Positions 9,368 through 18,628 of a DNA stretch of 64,000 nt are shown piece after piece (the first letter of the stretch is position 1; every line of letters begins with the position of its first letter). The notes under the pieces were generated by a model that did no database searches, was not told where the DNA came from, and saw only the letters and a program-made list of their open reading frames with translations. Origin of the DNA: Synechococcus sp. A18-25c (GTDB lineage: Bacteria; Cyanobacteriota; Cyanobacteriia; PCC-6307; Cyanobiaceae); the NCBI RefSeq assembly GCF_014280035.1, contig NZ_CP047957.1, positions 930,001 to 994,000 of the forward strand, read 5' to 3'. Position numbers and translations under genes: made by a program.

Positions 9368-10195
9368 CTCTGCAGCCTGGCCAACGATGCCGCTCCACTG
9401 CACGGCCTTGACCTGATCCCTGCGCCAGGAATGAAACAGGCTTGGTTCACTCAGCGTGCACAACGGACACATGGCGATCTTGCTGGCCTCCAAACCGGCA
9501 TGCTGAAGCTGAAGCCTGGCGGCTGCTCGGATGTCGAGGCGGCAGTGGCCGTCCTTGGAATCGGGCGTGACGACCTTCAGGGTTTCCAGGTCAGCGATCG
9601 TATGGCTGGTTCCGTCCAGTGAGGCGCCGACCTCAAGCGCCACGCTGTTGTTCACCTGGTAGTGCTCTCCACTGATGGCAGGTCCCAGGGCAACCAGGAG
9701 CGACTCGCGGCATGCCCCTCGTTGTTCAAGCCGCAGGATCGCTTCATCAAGGATTCGACGGGCGACTCCGCGCCAGCCGGCATGGCAGGCGGCGGCATGA
9801 CCGCTGACTGGATCCGCCAGAAGCACAGGAGTGCAGTCGGCTCCGCAGACCCACAGGCTTTGGCCGCCGCGATCACTCACCACACCGTCGGCATTCGGCC
9901 AGGGCGATCCGGTCGCCGACGAAGCCTCGATCACAACAGCGCCGTGCACCTGCTGGGGACGATGCACACTCACCCCCGCAGAGAGATAACCGGCCAGTTC
10001 GTCAGGTCCACGACCATGCCAGCGGCGCGTGAAGAATCCATGTTCAAAACCAGCCTCTTGCAGGTGATTGGCTTGCAAGTAATAGCCGCCGTAACAACCG
10101 ATCCAGCTCCAACCCTGCAAAGTGTTGAATCGGCTATCAGGTCGATCGAATGGATCGTCGCCCAAGTCGGCATGTGCCCCGTGCAGGGGACTCAT
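9353..10195 (-). CDS. pgeF: Laccase-domain / peptidoglycan editing factor (YfiH family)
   Basis: YfiH/PgeF proteins hydrolyse wrongly built muropeptide precursors; relatives (LACC1) act as purine nucleoside enzymes. The 280 residues contain HGFFTRRWHGRG, QVHGAVVIEA, the metal-site region GADCTPVLLAD followed by CHAGWRGVARRI, and CTLSEPSLFHSWRRD near the C-terminus, so the His/Cys metal set looks intact. The first ~45 residues are less conserved, so a later start is possible. It overlaps the Tab2-like gene by four bases (ATGA), third in a tight minus-strand trio with that gene and the S1-domain gene. Confidence 0.88.
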   Translation of the reverse strand: MSPLHGAHADLGDDPFDRPDSRFNTLQGWSWIGCYGGYYLQANHLQEAGFEHGFFTRRWHGRGPDELAGYLSAGVSVHRPQQVHGAVVIEASSATGSPWPNADGVVSDRGGQSLWVCGADCTPVLLADPVSGHAAACHAGWRGVARRILDEAILRLEQRGACRESLLVALGPAISGEHYQVNNSVALEVGASLDGTSHTIADLETLKVVTPDSKDGHCRLDIRAAARLQLQHAGLEASKIAMCPLCTLSEPSLFHSWRRDQVKAVQWSGIVGQAAESTFC

Positions 10196-11106
10196 GGTTC
10201 AGGTTGATCTCGCAACATCCAGAAGCCCTCAAACTTCTCGCTGTCTGGAGCGCTCTGGATGGCGATGAACTGCAGTCCCCGCACGTCCTGGCAGGACTGC
10301 TTCAGGGCCTCTGCGATCTGTCCGGCTTCCTGTGGAGCCAGATCACTCACCAGCCAGGAATCGTCCTGACCTGCGTCAAGGATCAGCTGACTGGCACTGA
10401 CGCGAAGCCGCACAGGCTCAAGACCGCCAAGCCACCCCGCCAAGGCAAGAGCCCTGGTGCGACTGAATAGTCGTAATCCGGGAACCTGCTGATTCAGATC
10501 CAGAGCCGCAGGCACCGGCAGCAATCCGTTGAACCCTAGGGGCCACTCTCCGGCTTCCTTCAAGCTTCCCAGGGGAAGACCAGCCCAGCTCCAGGCATCA
10601 CCACGCACCGCTTCAGGCAGGGGAAGCGGGGGTGTCACGACCGGAGATGGCGGTGGAGCCAGCGGTCCGGCCATGAATCCTTCCTCTTGCGGGTAAACCG
10701 TTTTTTCCCGCTCTTCAAGCCAGTCGAGCAGCGCGTAGGTCCGTCGGCTGGACACCATCTCCAGCTTCAATTCAGTGGCGGCTCGCTGCACCATTGTTCG
10801 CATGGCACTGCGCCAAGCTCGCAATCGTCGGGGTGCTTTCCATCCCTCCTTTTCAGCCTGAGCAATCGCTTCACGCAGAGCTGCGGCGAGCCAGGTGGAA
10901 TTCACCTCGTTTGCTGGACATCGCTTGGCGAATCGGAAGCAATCGCTGTGGCTGATGTCGGGGGTGCTGATGATCAATAGCTCCCAGCGTTTCTTGCCGT
11001 CGGCTTCCAGGATTGGCCTGGAATAAAAATCCAGTTCCCAGTCCGCTTCGCGTGCGGACCCGGATTTTGCACCGGTGTCACCGGCGGACTGCGGAGCTGT
11101 GATCAT
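10192..11106 (-). CDS. Tab2/Atab2-like RNA-binding protein
   Basis: 304 residues. The N-terminal block WELDFYSRPILEADGKKRWE, starting near residue 23, is the signature of the Tab2 family (DUF1092). In Chlamydomonas and Arabidopsis, Tab2/ATAB2 binds psaB mRNA 5' regions and promotes photosystem I/II translation; a related role is expected in cyanobacteria but unproven. A Pro-rich linker (about 147-163) separates two halves. It is joined by four-base ATGA overlaps to an S1-domain RNA-binding gene upstream and pgeF downstream. Two RNA-binding proteins made from one transcript suggests a shared role in translation. Confidence 0.85.
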   Translation of the reverse strand: MITAPQSAGDTGAKSGSAREADWELDFYSRPILEADGKKRWELLIISTPDISHSDCFRFAKRCPANEVNSTWLAAALREAIAQAEKEGWKAPRRLRAWRSAMRTMVQRAATELKLEMVSSRRTYALLDWLEEREKTVYPQEEGFMAGPLAPPPSPVVTPPLPLPEAVRGDAWSWAGLPLGSLKEAGEWPLGFNGLLPVPAALDLNQQVPGLRLFSRTRALALAGWLGGLEPVRLRVSASQLILDAGQDDSWLVSDLAPQEAGQIAEALKQSCQDVRGLQFIAIQSAPDSEKFEGFWMLRDQPEP

Positions 11107-12410
11107 CCAGCTGACTGTTCCTGCTGTCTGAGGACGTTACGGGCTCTATTAGCACGATCGGCTGCTTCAGCCATCACTGTGTCTTTCTCAACAATCAGCT
11201 CACCGGGTTGGTTCTCCAGAAGTGCTGTATTGAGTGCGATTCGACCCCGCCCTGGATCGAGTTCTGTGATCAGGGCCTTCACGGCATCGCCATGGTCAAA
11301 CACTTCGCGCAAGGAGCGCAGACTGCCGCCGGTGATGACCGATTGGTGCAGCAAGCCACTGATCCCACCGAGGTCGATGAACAACCCATAGGGCTTGATG
11401 GCAGCGACATGGCCTTCCACTAACTGACCAACTTCCAGCTCTGAAAAACGGGCGGCCGTGGCTGCTCGCTTCTCAGAGAGAACCAACTTGCGGGTTTCAG
11501 GATTGACCTCGAGGAAGGCCACTCCAAGGGTTTTGCCCACCAAGGCTTCATGATTCTCGCCTTCCTGGAGCTGGGAGCGGGGGATGAAGCCCCGCAGGCC
11601 CTCGAGATCGCAGGTGACACCCCCGCGGTTGAAGCCGGTCACCTTGACCTGGACCACCTTGCCTTCCTTCTCAAGTTCACGCACCTTGTCCCAGCTCTTG
11701 CGCAACGCCAGGGCACGACAGCTGATGGTGACCATGCCGTCAGCGTTCTGTTCGCGCGTCACCAGAACCTCAATTTCCAGACCCTTCGGAAACCGTTCCT
11801 TGAGGTTGGTGATCACGCCAAGGCCACACTCGTTCTTGGGCATGAAGCCCGGCGCCTTGCCGCCGATGTCGACATACACACCGTCGCTTTCCATGCCGAT
11901 CACGGTGCCGGTGACCACTTCCCCGGTGGTTCCCACCGGTTCATTGGCATCCAAAGCCGCCAGGAATGCATCCTCGTCGAAATCGAAGTCATCGACACTT
12001 CGGCTGACGGCGGCCGCCCCGGCCTTGGATGGGTTCGATTGACGGTTGGCATCGGCAGGGCCCAGCAGGTCCGCCATGGTCATGCCCGCCAGGTCATCAT
12101 CATCAGGGTTTCTGAAAGGTGCTCCAAGGGCCGGGGCTGCAGGGGATTGAGGTGCCCTTGGGGCTGATGGTGCCTTGGGTGTCCCAGCCTGGCCACCTTC
12201 CGCTGCGAGAGCGGCCTGTTCCAGCTCTTCTGCTCGCGCAGCGGCAGCATCAGCAGCTGCTCTGGCTTGTTCGGCTTCTTTGCGCAAACGCTCCTGTTCC
12301 TCACGCTTGCTGATGTGCATCACCTGCAGCGGTTTGCGGGGTGGTTGCGCGGAAGAAGCGGCACTTTTGCCACCATCCGGGCGGGAAATCTGACGTTCTG
12401 TTCCGGCCAT
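11103..12410 (-). CDS. S1 RNA-binding domain protein (second ribosomal S1-like)
   Basis: 435 residues from ATG 12410 (MAGTERQISRPDGG); the frame is open for 58 codons further upstream but that part lacks conservation-like features and would run under the divergent creatininase gene. Layout: basic N-terminus; a charged Ala/Glu/Arg coiled coil (about 31-70, KREEQERLRKEAEQARAAAD); a Pro/Ala linker; then three S1 OB-folds beginning near GTVIGMESDGVYVDIGG, VTGFNRGGVTCDLEG and GHVAAIKPYGLFIDLGG. Cyanobacteria carry a canonical rpsA plus this shorter paralogue (Rps1b/Nbp1 type), which binds single-stranded RNA. First gene of the S1-Tab2-pgeF trio. Confidence 0.88.
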   Translation of the reverse strand: MAGTERQISRPDGGKSAASSAQPPRKPLQVMHISKREEQERLRKEAEQARAAADAAAARAEELEQAALAAEGGQAGTPKAPSAPRAPQSPAAPALGAPFRNPDDDDLAGMTMADLLGPADANRQSNPSKAGAAAVSRSVDDFDFDEDAFLAALDANEPVGTTGEVVTGTVIGMESDGVYVDIGGKAPGFMPKNECGLGVITNLKERFPKGLEIEVLVTREQNADGMVTISCRALALRKSWDKVRELEKEGKVVQVKVTGFNRGGVTCDLEGLRGFIPRSQLQEGENHEALVGKTLGVAFLEVNPETRKLVLSEKRAATAARFSELEVGQLVEGHVAAIKPYGLFIDLGGISGLLHQSVITGGSLRSLREVFDHGDAVKALITELDPGRGRIALNTALLENQPGELIVEKDTVMAEAADRANRARNVLRQQEQSAG

Positions 12411-12461
12411 GGGACCCATCGTCCTTGGCCAGACAGTCTGACAGCAGGAGGTTGATTCAGG

Positions 12462-13295
12462 ATGCAGTCCGGTGAAGTTCAAACAGTCAAACGGCTGCAT
12501 TGCATGCCCTGGCCTGATGCGGCCAAGGCGCTTCAGTGCCCCGGTGCAACGTTGGTCTGGCCCTTTGGTGCCATGGAACAACATGGCCCCCAGTTGCCCC
12601 TGGCGACCGATGCGCTGTTCGCTGAGCGCATCCTTGATGCCGTTCTAAGGGAACTCTCGCAAGATCTGCCGATCTGGTCTCTGCCCCCACAAACCATTGG
12701 TTTTTCACCGGAACATCGAGGTTTTCCCGGCACCGTCAGCCTGAGCGCCGACCTTCTGATCGACCTGATCAAGGACGTGGGTGGTCAGCTGGCTGAACAG
12801 GGAGTGAAGCGATTGGTGCTGTTCAACGCCCATGGCGGACAAATTGGCCTGCTGCAGGCCGCGGCCCGTGAACTGGCGGCTCAATCACCGTCCATGGCCG
12901 TTCTGCCCTGCTTCATTTGGAGCGGTGTCTCCGGGCTCAGCGATTTGCTTCCCGACCATGAGTTGAGGCATGGCCTGCACGCAGGCCTGGCGGAAACCAG
13001 CTTGATGCTCGCGTTGGAACCCACGCTGGTGGGAAGTGAACGACCGGCAGACGGGGATCATTCCAGCGCTGGTTCCAGCTCTACGCCCCCCGAGGGCTGG
13101 AGTCTCGAAGGAGATTCGCCCATGGCTTGGTTCACGGCTGATCTCAGCGAGTCCGGTGTCGTGGGTGACAGCCGTGGTGCCGATTCCGCCCTGGGCCATC
13201 AGTTGCAGACGCAACTCATTCGGCACTGGAAGACCCTGTTCACCAGTCTTTTGGCGTCATCCTGGCCACCCCGCGCGGACCCACGACGTATCTGA
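12462..13295 (+). CDS. Creatininase-family amidohydrolase
   Basis: 277 residues. Metal ligands typical of the creatininase/MftE/ArfB fold are visible: Glu and His in GAMEQHGPQLPLATDA, the Asp following it, His in NAHGGQIG, and Glu in HAGLAETSLML. GFSPEHRGFPGTVSL matches the conserved substrate loop. Relatives cleave cyclic or linear C-N bonds; in pterin or riboflavin-type pathways some act on formamides. The substrate here is not evident. It is divergent from the S1 gene (51-base gap) and is followed by ado. An in-frame ATG at residue 15 is an alternative start. Confidence 0.88.
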   Translation: MQSGEVQTVKRLHCMPWPDAAKALQCPGATLVWPFGAMEQHGPQLPLATDALFAERILDAVLRELSQDLPIWSLPPQTIGFSPEHRGFPGTVSLSADLLIDLIKDVGGQLAEQGVKRLVLFNAHGGQIGLLQAAARELAAQSPSMAVLPCFIWSGVSGLSDLLPDHELRHGLHAGLAETSLMLALEPTLVGSERPADGDHSSAGSSSTPPEGWSLEGDSPMAWFTADLSESGVVGDSRGADSALGHQLQTQLIRHWKTLFTSLLASSWPPRADPRRI

Positions 13296-13369
13296 GGATC
13301 ATCAATCGGAACATCCATTGACGGTGGCACTGGTTACAGTCGCTTCCATTGACCGTTGTGGAAAGATCC

Positions 13370-14101
13370 ATGCCGACTCCCGTCAGCCCTGACGTCGCCG
13401 TCCTGGAGGAGCGGGATGAAGCAGCTCAACAGCTGCCCGATTTCACAACTGAGGCGTACAAGGACGCTTACAGCCGGATCAACGCGATCGTGATTGAGGG
13501 TGAGCAGGAGGCTCATGACAACTACATTTTGTTGGGCACCTTGATCCCCGATCAGGCTGATGAGCTGACGCGATTGGCTCGGATGGAGATGAAGCACATG
13601 AAAGGCTTCACGTCCTGCGGTCGCAACCTGGGTGTTGAGGCCGATCTTCCCTTCGCTAAGGAGTTCTTCGGCCCGCTGCATGGCAACTTCCAAGCCGCCT
13701 TCAAAGAGGGCAAGGTTGTGACCTGCCTGCTCATTCAGGCCCTGTTGATCGAAGCGTTTGCGATTTCCGCTTATCACATCTACATCCCTGTGGCAGATCC
13801 CTTTGCCCGCAAGATCACTGAGGGTGTGGTCAAAGACGAGTACACCCATCTGAACTACGGCCAGGAGTGGCTCAAAGCCAACTTTGAGGCCAGCAAGGAT
13901 GAGCTCATGGAGGCCAACAAGGCCAATCTCCCTTTGATTCGCTCCATGCTTGATCAGGTGGCTGAAGACGCCGCTGTTCTGCACATGGAAAAGGAAGATT
14001 TGATTGAAGATTTCCTTATCGCTTATCAGGAAGCTCTTGGTGAGATCGGCTTCACCGGCCGTGACATTGCCCGCATGGCCGCAGCCGCTCTTGCGGTCTG
14101 A
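13370..14101 (+). CDS. ado: Aldehyde deformylating oxygenase
   Basis: Ferritin-like di-iron enzyme that converts fatty aldehydes to alkanes/alkenes plus formate; second step of cyanobacterial hydrocarbon synthesis. From ATG 13370 the protein is 243 residues, the usual length; a TTG at 13349 would add seven. Iron ligands sit in [32 protein letters not shown] and DEYTHLNYG. The gene is followed by aar (acyl-ACP reductase) and accA, so substrate supply, reduction and deformylation are together. A GTTGTGGAAAG stretch precedes the start. Confidence 0.97.
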   Translation: MPTPVSPDVAVLEERDEAAQQLPDFTTEAYKDAYSRINAIVIEGEQEAHDNYILLGTLIPDQADELTRLARMEMKHMKGFTSCGRNLGVEADLPFAKEFFGPLHGNFQAAFKEGKVVTCLLIQALLIEAFAISAYHIYIPVADPFARKITEGVVKDEYTHLNYGQEWLKANFEASKDELMEANKANLPLIRSMLDQVAEDAAVLHMEKEDLIEDFLIAYQEALGEIGFTGRDIARMAAAALAV

Positions 14102-14153
14102 TCCGCCAGGCTTTTCAGTCCTGGATTCGCCGATCATGTCCGGTTTCTTCACA

Positions 14154-14177
14154 GGCACGTTTTGCAGGGCACGTGCC
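14154..14177. promoter_or_regulatory. Inverted repeat in the ado-aar gap
   Basis: Seven-base arms GGCACGT (14154-14160) and ACGTGCC (14171-14177) separated by ten bases, with a nested perfect palindrome GCACGTGC at 14169-14176. It lies in the 155-base gap between ado and aar, about 80 bases before the aar ATG. It could be an operator or an RNA hairpin; there is no T-run to make it a convincing terminator. Function is not shown by the sequence. Confidence 0.3.
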
Positions 14178-14256
14178 TTCGTGGGACCATGATCGATCAG
14201 CCCACCTTCGTGGTGAGTTCTTGTTCCATGCGTTCACATACGACCTTCGGCGGTAC

Positions 14257-15297
14257 ATGTTTGGTCTGATCGGACACTCCACAAGCTTTGAAGCGGCGAG
14301 GCGGAAGGCTTCAGAACTTGGGTTCGATCACATCGCCGACGGCGATCTTGACGTGTGGTGCAGCGCACCACCCCAGCTTGTCGAGCATGTCGAGGTGACA
14401 AGCGCCACGGGTAAAATCATCACCGGTGCTTACATCGATTCCTGCTTTGTGCCGGAGATGCTCAGCCGCTTCAAGACGGCGAGGCGCAAGGTGCTCAACG
14501 CCATGGAGCTGGCGCAGAAAAAGGGCATCAACATTACGGCTCTGGGCGGATTCACCTCCATCATTTTCGAGAATTTCAACCTGCTCCAGCACCAGCACGT
14601 GCGCAGAACAACCCTGGAGTGGGAGCGTTTCACCACGGGCAATACCCACACGGCCTGGGTGATCAGTCGTCAGGTTGAGAACAATGCTCCGCTGCTGGGA
14701 ATCGATCTGACGCAAGCCAAAGTGGCTGTTGTGGGTGCGACAGGTGACATCGGCAGTGCTGTTTGCCGCTGGCTCGCAAACCGCACCGGTGTGGGTGAGT
14801 TGCTGCTGGTCGCACGCCAACAGCAACCTCTCCAGGATCTCCAGGCCGAGCTCGGTGGCGGAAGAATCCTCACCTTGGATGAAGCCCTCCCTGAAGCCGA
14901 TGTGGTCGTCTGGGTGGCGAGCATGCCACGCACGCTTGAGATTGATTCCGCTTCACTGCGCAAACCCTGTCTGATGATCGACGGTGGCTATCCCAAGAAC
15001 CTGGACGCCAAGGTTGCCAGCGAAGGCGTTCATGTGCTGAAGGGAGGCATTGTCGAATTCGGCACTGACATCGGCTGGACGATGATGGAAATCGCCGAAA
15101 TGGAGAAACCTCAGCGGCAGATGTTTGCTTGCTTCGCTGAAGCCATGCTGCTCGAGTTCGAGGAGTGCCACACCAACTTCAGTTGGGGACGCAACAACAT
15201 CACGCTTGAGAAGATGGATTTCATTGGGGCGGCTTCCGTTCGCCACGGTTTCTCCACCCTCAATCTCCAAGGGCAGCCTCAGGCTGTCATTGCCTGA
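14257..15297 (+). CDS. aar: Long-chain acyl-[acyl-carrier-protein] reductase
   Basis: Reduces acyl-ACP to fatty aldehyde with NADPH; first step of alkane synthesis, feeding ADO. Start at ATG 14257 ([14 protein letters not shown]), the conserved N-terminus, giving 346 residues; the frame is open 28 codons further upstream (from 14173), but that extension does not look conserved. NADPH-binding [17 protein letters not shown] lies near the middle, and the thioester-forming Cys is in [16 protein letters not shown]. The gene follows ado by 155 bases and precedes accA by 20 bases. Loss of this pair is rare in cyanobacteria that lack the olefin-synthase route. Confidence 0.96.
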   Translation: MFGLIGHSTSFEAARRKASELGFDHIADGDLDVWCSAPPQLVEHVEVTSATGKIITGAYIDSCFVPEMLSRFKTARRKVLNAMELAQKKGINITALGGFTSIIFENFNLLQHQHVRRTTLEWERFTTGNTHTAWVISRQVENNAPLLGIDLTQAKVAVVGATGDIGSAVCRWLANRTGVGELLLVARQQQPLQDLQAELGGGRILTLDEALPEADVVVWVASMPRTLEIDSASLRKPCLMIDGGYPKNLDAKVASEGVHVLKGGIVEFGTDIGWTMMEIAEMEKPQRQMFACFAEAMLLEFEECHTNFSWGRNNITLEKMDFIGAASVRHGFSTLNLQGQPQAVIA

Positions 15298-15317
15298 CCT
15301 TCGTTCCGCGTTCTCCC

Positions 15318-16307
15318 ATGGCCAGACGCCCGCTGCTTGATTTCGAGAAACCCCTGGTTGAGCTCGAACAGCAGATCGAGCAAATCCGTCAGCTGGCAAG
15401 GGATTCCGAGGTTGATGTGAGTCAGCAGCTGCTTCAACTTGAAACCCTTGCGGCACGCCGCCGGGATGAAATCTTCCAGTCGCTGACCCCAGCGCAGAAA
15501 ATTCAGGTGGCGCGCCACCCTCATCGTCCCAGCACACTGGATTTCATCCAGATGTTCTGTGACGACTGGGTTGAATTGCATGGTGACCGCCGAGGCAGTG
15601 ACGACCAGGCTCTGATCGGCGGGATTGGTCGTCTGGGAGACCGCTCCGTGCTGTTGATCGGCCACCAGAAGGGACGCGACACCAAGGAGAATGTGGCGCG
15701 TAATTTCGGGATGGCCACTCCCGGTGGCTACCGGAAGGCTCTGCGGCTCATGGAGCATGCGGATCGCTTCGGCCTTCCGATCCTCGCTTTCATCGATACG
15801 CCGGGTGCCTATGCGGGACTTCTGGCTGAGGAGCAGGGTCAGGGCGAGGCCATTGCCGTGAACCTGCGCGAAATGTTCCGACTGCGTGTGCCGATCATTG
15901 CCACGGTGATCGGTGAAGGCGGCTCGGGTGGAGCGCTGGGAATCGGTGTGGCTGATCGACTGCTGATGTTTGAGCACAGTGTCTACACCGTGGCCAGCCC
16001 GGAGGCCTGCGCATCGATTCTTTGGCGGGATGCCGCCAAAGCCTCCGATGCTGCGGCTGCCCTGAGGATCACCGGCAAGGATCTGCTCAGCCTTGGTGTC
16101 GTGGATGAAGTGTTGGAGGAGCCGGCCGGTGGTAACAACTGGGCCCCACTCGAGGCCGGTGAAACGCTGCGCATTGCTCTGAATCGTCATCTCGATCATC
16201 TGCTGTCACTCTCCGAAGACGAGCTGAAAGATCAGCGCTACCGGAAATTCCGAGCGATGGGCCGTTTTCTAGATGTGGCCTCGCCGGAAAGTAACTTCGC
16301 TGCCTAG
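15318..16307 (+). CDS. accA: Acetyl-CoA carboxylase carboxyltransferase, alpha subunit
   Basis: With AccD transfers the carboxyl group from biotin-AccB to acetyl-CoA, giving malonyl-CoA for fatty acid synthesis. The 329 residues match the family: N-terminal [21 protein letters not shown], then [15 protein letters not shown]-like and [11 protein letters not shown] blocks, and [26 protein letters not shown] and [12 protein letters not shown], which build the oxyanion and CoA sites. Begins 20 bases after aar. The ado-aar-accA order is common in marine Synechococcus. Confidence 0.97.
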   Translation: MARRPLLDFEKPLVELEQQIEQIRQLARDSEVDVSQQLLQLETLAARRRDEIFQSLTPAQKIQVARHPHRPSTLDFIQMFCDDWVELHGDRRGSDDQALIGGIGRLGDRSVLLIGHQKGRDTKENVARNFGMATPGGYRKALRLMEHADRFGLPILAFIDTPGAYAGLLAEEQGQGEAIAVNLREMFRLRVPIIATVIGEGGSGGALGIGVADRLLMFEHSVYTVASPEACASILWRDAAKASDAAAALRITGKDLLSLGVVDEVLEEPAGGNNWAPLEAGETLRIALNRHLDHLLSLSEDELKDQRYRKFRAMGRFLDVASPESNFAA

Positions 16308-16331
16308 TGTGCTTCGGTTTGCACCGATTTC

Positions 16332-17039
16332 TTGCCCTCAGTCCTGATCACTGGTGCATCACGTGGTATCGGTCATTCAGCAGCAAAAGCGTTCGCTGAC
16401 GCTGGCTGGGACTTACTTCTGGTGTCACGAAGTGAAGCTGCTCTTCAGTCGCTGGCGTCCGAGCTGAGATCGGGTGGATCACGCGTGATTCACCAATCCA
16501 TCGATTTCACGGATCCCTCTGCCATTGCACCTGGGATCGAGACATTGCTCAGTCAGGGCCTTCGTCCTTCGGTGTTGATCAATAACGCCGGTGCGGCCTG
16601 GACTGGGAACTTGCTGGAGATGCCTCTGGAGCGCTGGAACTGGCTCATGCAGCTCAACCTCACCAGTGTGTATCAGGTGTCTGCTGCCGTTGTTCCCTCG
16701 ATGCGACCTGCAGGTGGCTTGGTCATCAATGTGAGCAGTCATGCTGCTCGCAATGCCTTCCCCGGTTGGGGTGCTTACTGCACGGTGAAGGCTGCTTTGG
16801 CCAGTTTCACCCGTTGCTTAGCAGAGGAGGAGCGATCCAACGGAATCCGTGCTTGCACGCTCACGCTCGGGGCTGTGGACACGTCCCTCTGGGATTCACC
16901 CACGGTTGACAGCGATTTTGATCGGCGTGCGATGCTGCCCGTCAATCAGGCCGCTGCAGCACTTCTTCATCTTGCTCAACAACCTGCCACACAGGTCGTT
17001 GAGGACCTCACTCTCATGCCAGCCACCGGCGCCTTTTGA
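16332..17039 (+). CDS. Short-chain dehydrogenase/reductase (SDR)
   Basis: Classical SDR of 235 residues: TGASRGIG (7-14) for the cofactor, NNAG near residue 84, catalytic Ser in VINVSSHAARNA and YCTVK as the YxxxK pair. Substrate is not evident; proximity to accA and folE would allow a lipid or pterin role, but that is a guess. It starts at TTG 16332, the only start in frame upstream of the TGASRGIG motif that leaves the first beta strand intact (PSVLITG). Ends 12 bases before folE. Confidence 0.88.
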   Translation: MPSVLITGASRGIGHSAAKAFADAGWDLLLVSRSEAALQSLASELRSGGSRVIHQSIDFTDPSAIAPGIETLLSQGLRPSVLINNAGAAWTGNLLEMPLERWNWLMQLNLTSVYQVSAAVVPSMRPAGGLVINVSSHAARNAFPGWGAYCTVKAALASFTRCLAEEERSNGIRACTLTLGAVDTSLWDSPTVDSDFDRRAMLPVNQAAAALLHLAQQPATQVVEDLTLMPATGAF

Positions 17040-17051
17040 ATTCTGAAAGAG

Positions 17052-17834
17052 ATGACTTCCACACTCCCTACTTCCAGTAACGGCAACGGTGTTGCTCTCG
17101 GTACGTTGCGCGGCAGTTCCCCAAGCAAAAGTCAATTCCCGATCGCGGAGGCCAAGATCTCCGAGGTGATTCGTGAGCGGTTGCGCCAGCGTGGGGTGTC
17201 GTTTTTGGCTAACGACAACATCGCTGATCACTTGCTTCCTGGTGAGCTTGAAACACTCCAGGTGGAAGTGGCTGACCGTGTGCGCGACCTGTTGCACAGC
17301 CTGGTGATCGACACCGAAAACGATCACAACACAGCTGAAACTGCTGAGCGGGTCGCCAAGATGTACCTGCAGGAAGTGTTTAAAGGCCGGTATCACCAGC
17401 AACCCAAGGTCGCCAGTTTCCCCAATGTGAAGCAGCTGGATGAGATCTACACCGTTGGACCGATCACGGTGCGATCCGCTTGCTCCCACCATCTTGTGCC
17501 GATCATGGGCAATTGCTGGATCGGAATCAAACCCGGCGCCCGTGTGATCGGACTCTCCAAATTCACACGTGTGGCTGATTGGGTGTTCTCACGGCCCCAC
17601 ATCCAAGAGGAAGCTGTGATGATTCTTGCCGACGAGATCGAAAAGCTCTGCGAGCCCCAAGGTCTCGGCATCATCATCAAAGCTCAGCACTACTGCATGA
17701 AATGGCGTGGTGTGCAGGAGCCGCAAACCAGCATGGTGAACTCCGTTGTTCGTGGCGACTTCCGCCACGACCCAAGCCTCAAGCAGGAATTCTTTGAGTT
17801 GGTGCGTCAGCAGGAAGCTCTGCTCTGCACCTGA
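17052..17834 (+). CDS. folE: GTP cyclohydrolase I
   Basis: Converts GTP to 7,8-dihydroneopterin triphosphate at the start of folate/pterin synthesis. The C-terminal ~190 of 260 residues are the catalytic domain: zinc ligands in SACSHHLVPIMGN and HYCMKWRGV, GARVIGLSKF and the EETAERVAKMY-like helix (here AETAERVAKMYLQEVF). About 60 extra residues precede it (Ser/Gly-rich, then QFPIAEAKISEVIRERL), common in cyanobacterial FolE. Start ATG 17052. The next gene, trpF, is convergent. Confidence 0.95.
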   Translation: MTSTLPTSSNGNGVALGTLRGSSPSKSQFPIAEAKISEVIRERLRQRGVSFLANDNIADHLLPGELETLQVEVADRVRDLLHSLVIDTENDHNTAETAERVAKMYLQEVFKGRYHQQPKVASFPNVKQLDEIYTVGPITVRSACSHHLVPIMGNCWIGIKPGARVIGLSKFTRVADWVFSRPHIQEEAVMILADEIEKLCEPQGLGIIIKAQHYCMKWRGVQEPQTSMVNSVVRGDFRHDPSLKQEFFELVRQQEALLCT

Positions 17835-17873
17835 TCGTGTGCTGATTTGTTCCATCGATCAAACAGAACCCGA

Positions 17874-18557
17874 TCACGTTGATGAGGCTTGATAAGGCTC
17901 CACGGCCTGCACCAGCTCTTCTACCAAGCTGAGATTCTTGACGCCGGGGCGTTCTTCCAACCGGCTGGATGCATCCAGCCCGAAAGGGCGCACCTGCTCT
18001 AACAGGGTGGGCACCCACTCCCCACTGACACCCCCTGCGAGCCACCAGGGTGTTGCTTGATTGATGCGGTCATCGACCTGCTTCAGCCAGGCAGGGTCCA
18101 ACCGGTGTCCTGTTCCTCCCAGTTGGGACGGGCTCCAGGCATCCAACAACAGCGCGTCCACGCAATCGGAGTAAGTGTCAAGCCGGCTCAAATCCTGTGC
18201 ACCGCGCAGGCGCAGCGCTTTCCACCAGCCAATCTGCGGGAACCGTCGTCTGAGTTGCTCGCAGTACTGCGGTGATTCCTGCCCATGCAGCTGAATCACA
18301 GAGGGTTGGCCCTCTCCTGAAAGGGTGGATCCCAGCTCCTCTTCGCTGAGATCAGCCACTACCCAGACCCGCTGAACGGAGGGATGTTCTACAGCAAGGC
18401 GCTGAAAGATGGCCCGCCGTCGTTCTTCCCCGACAAATCGTGGTGTCCCTGCAACGCCGATCACACCGATGGCCTGCACACCCATGGCAGCGATCGCGCA
18501 GGCCTGATCGCTGTCGGTGAGACCGCAGATCTTGAGGGACAGGCCCTGGTCGACCAT
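17874..18557 (-). CDS. trpF: Phosphoribosylanthranilate isomerase
   Basis: Third step of tryptophan synthesis (TIM barrel). Motifs: LKICGLTDSDQA at the N-terminus, VIQLHGQE, LLDAWSPSQLGGTGHRLD (phosphate-binding) and WWLAGGVSGEWV near the C-terminus. I start at ATG 18557 (MVDQGLSLKICG, 227 residues); ATG 18611 would add 18 residues and would overlap the upstream part of the divergent protease gene, so the shorter form fits better. Dispersed trp genes are normal in cyanobacteria. Confidence 0.92.
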   Translation of the reverse strand: MVDQGLSLKICGLTDSDQACAIAAMGVQAIGVIGVAGTPRFVGEERRRAIFQRLAVEHPSVQRVWVVADLSEEELGSTLSGEGQPSVIQLHGQESPQYCEQLRRRFPQIGWWKALRLRGAQDLSRLDTYSDCVDALLLDAWSPSQLGGTGHRLDPAWLKQVDDRINQATPWWLAGGVSGEWVPTLLEQVRPFGLDASSRLEERPGVKNLSLVEELVQAVEPYQASST

Positions 18558-18628
18558 GAAGGGAAGGCAGTTGAGGGTCCTTTCTAGGATTGAGGCAACG
18601 AGACCGGCCACTCCTGCCGGAAAAACAC

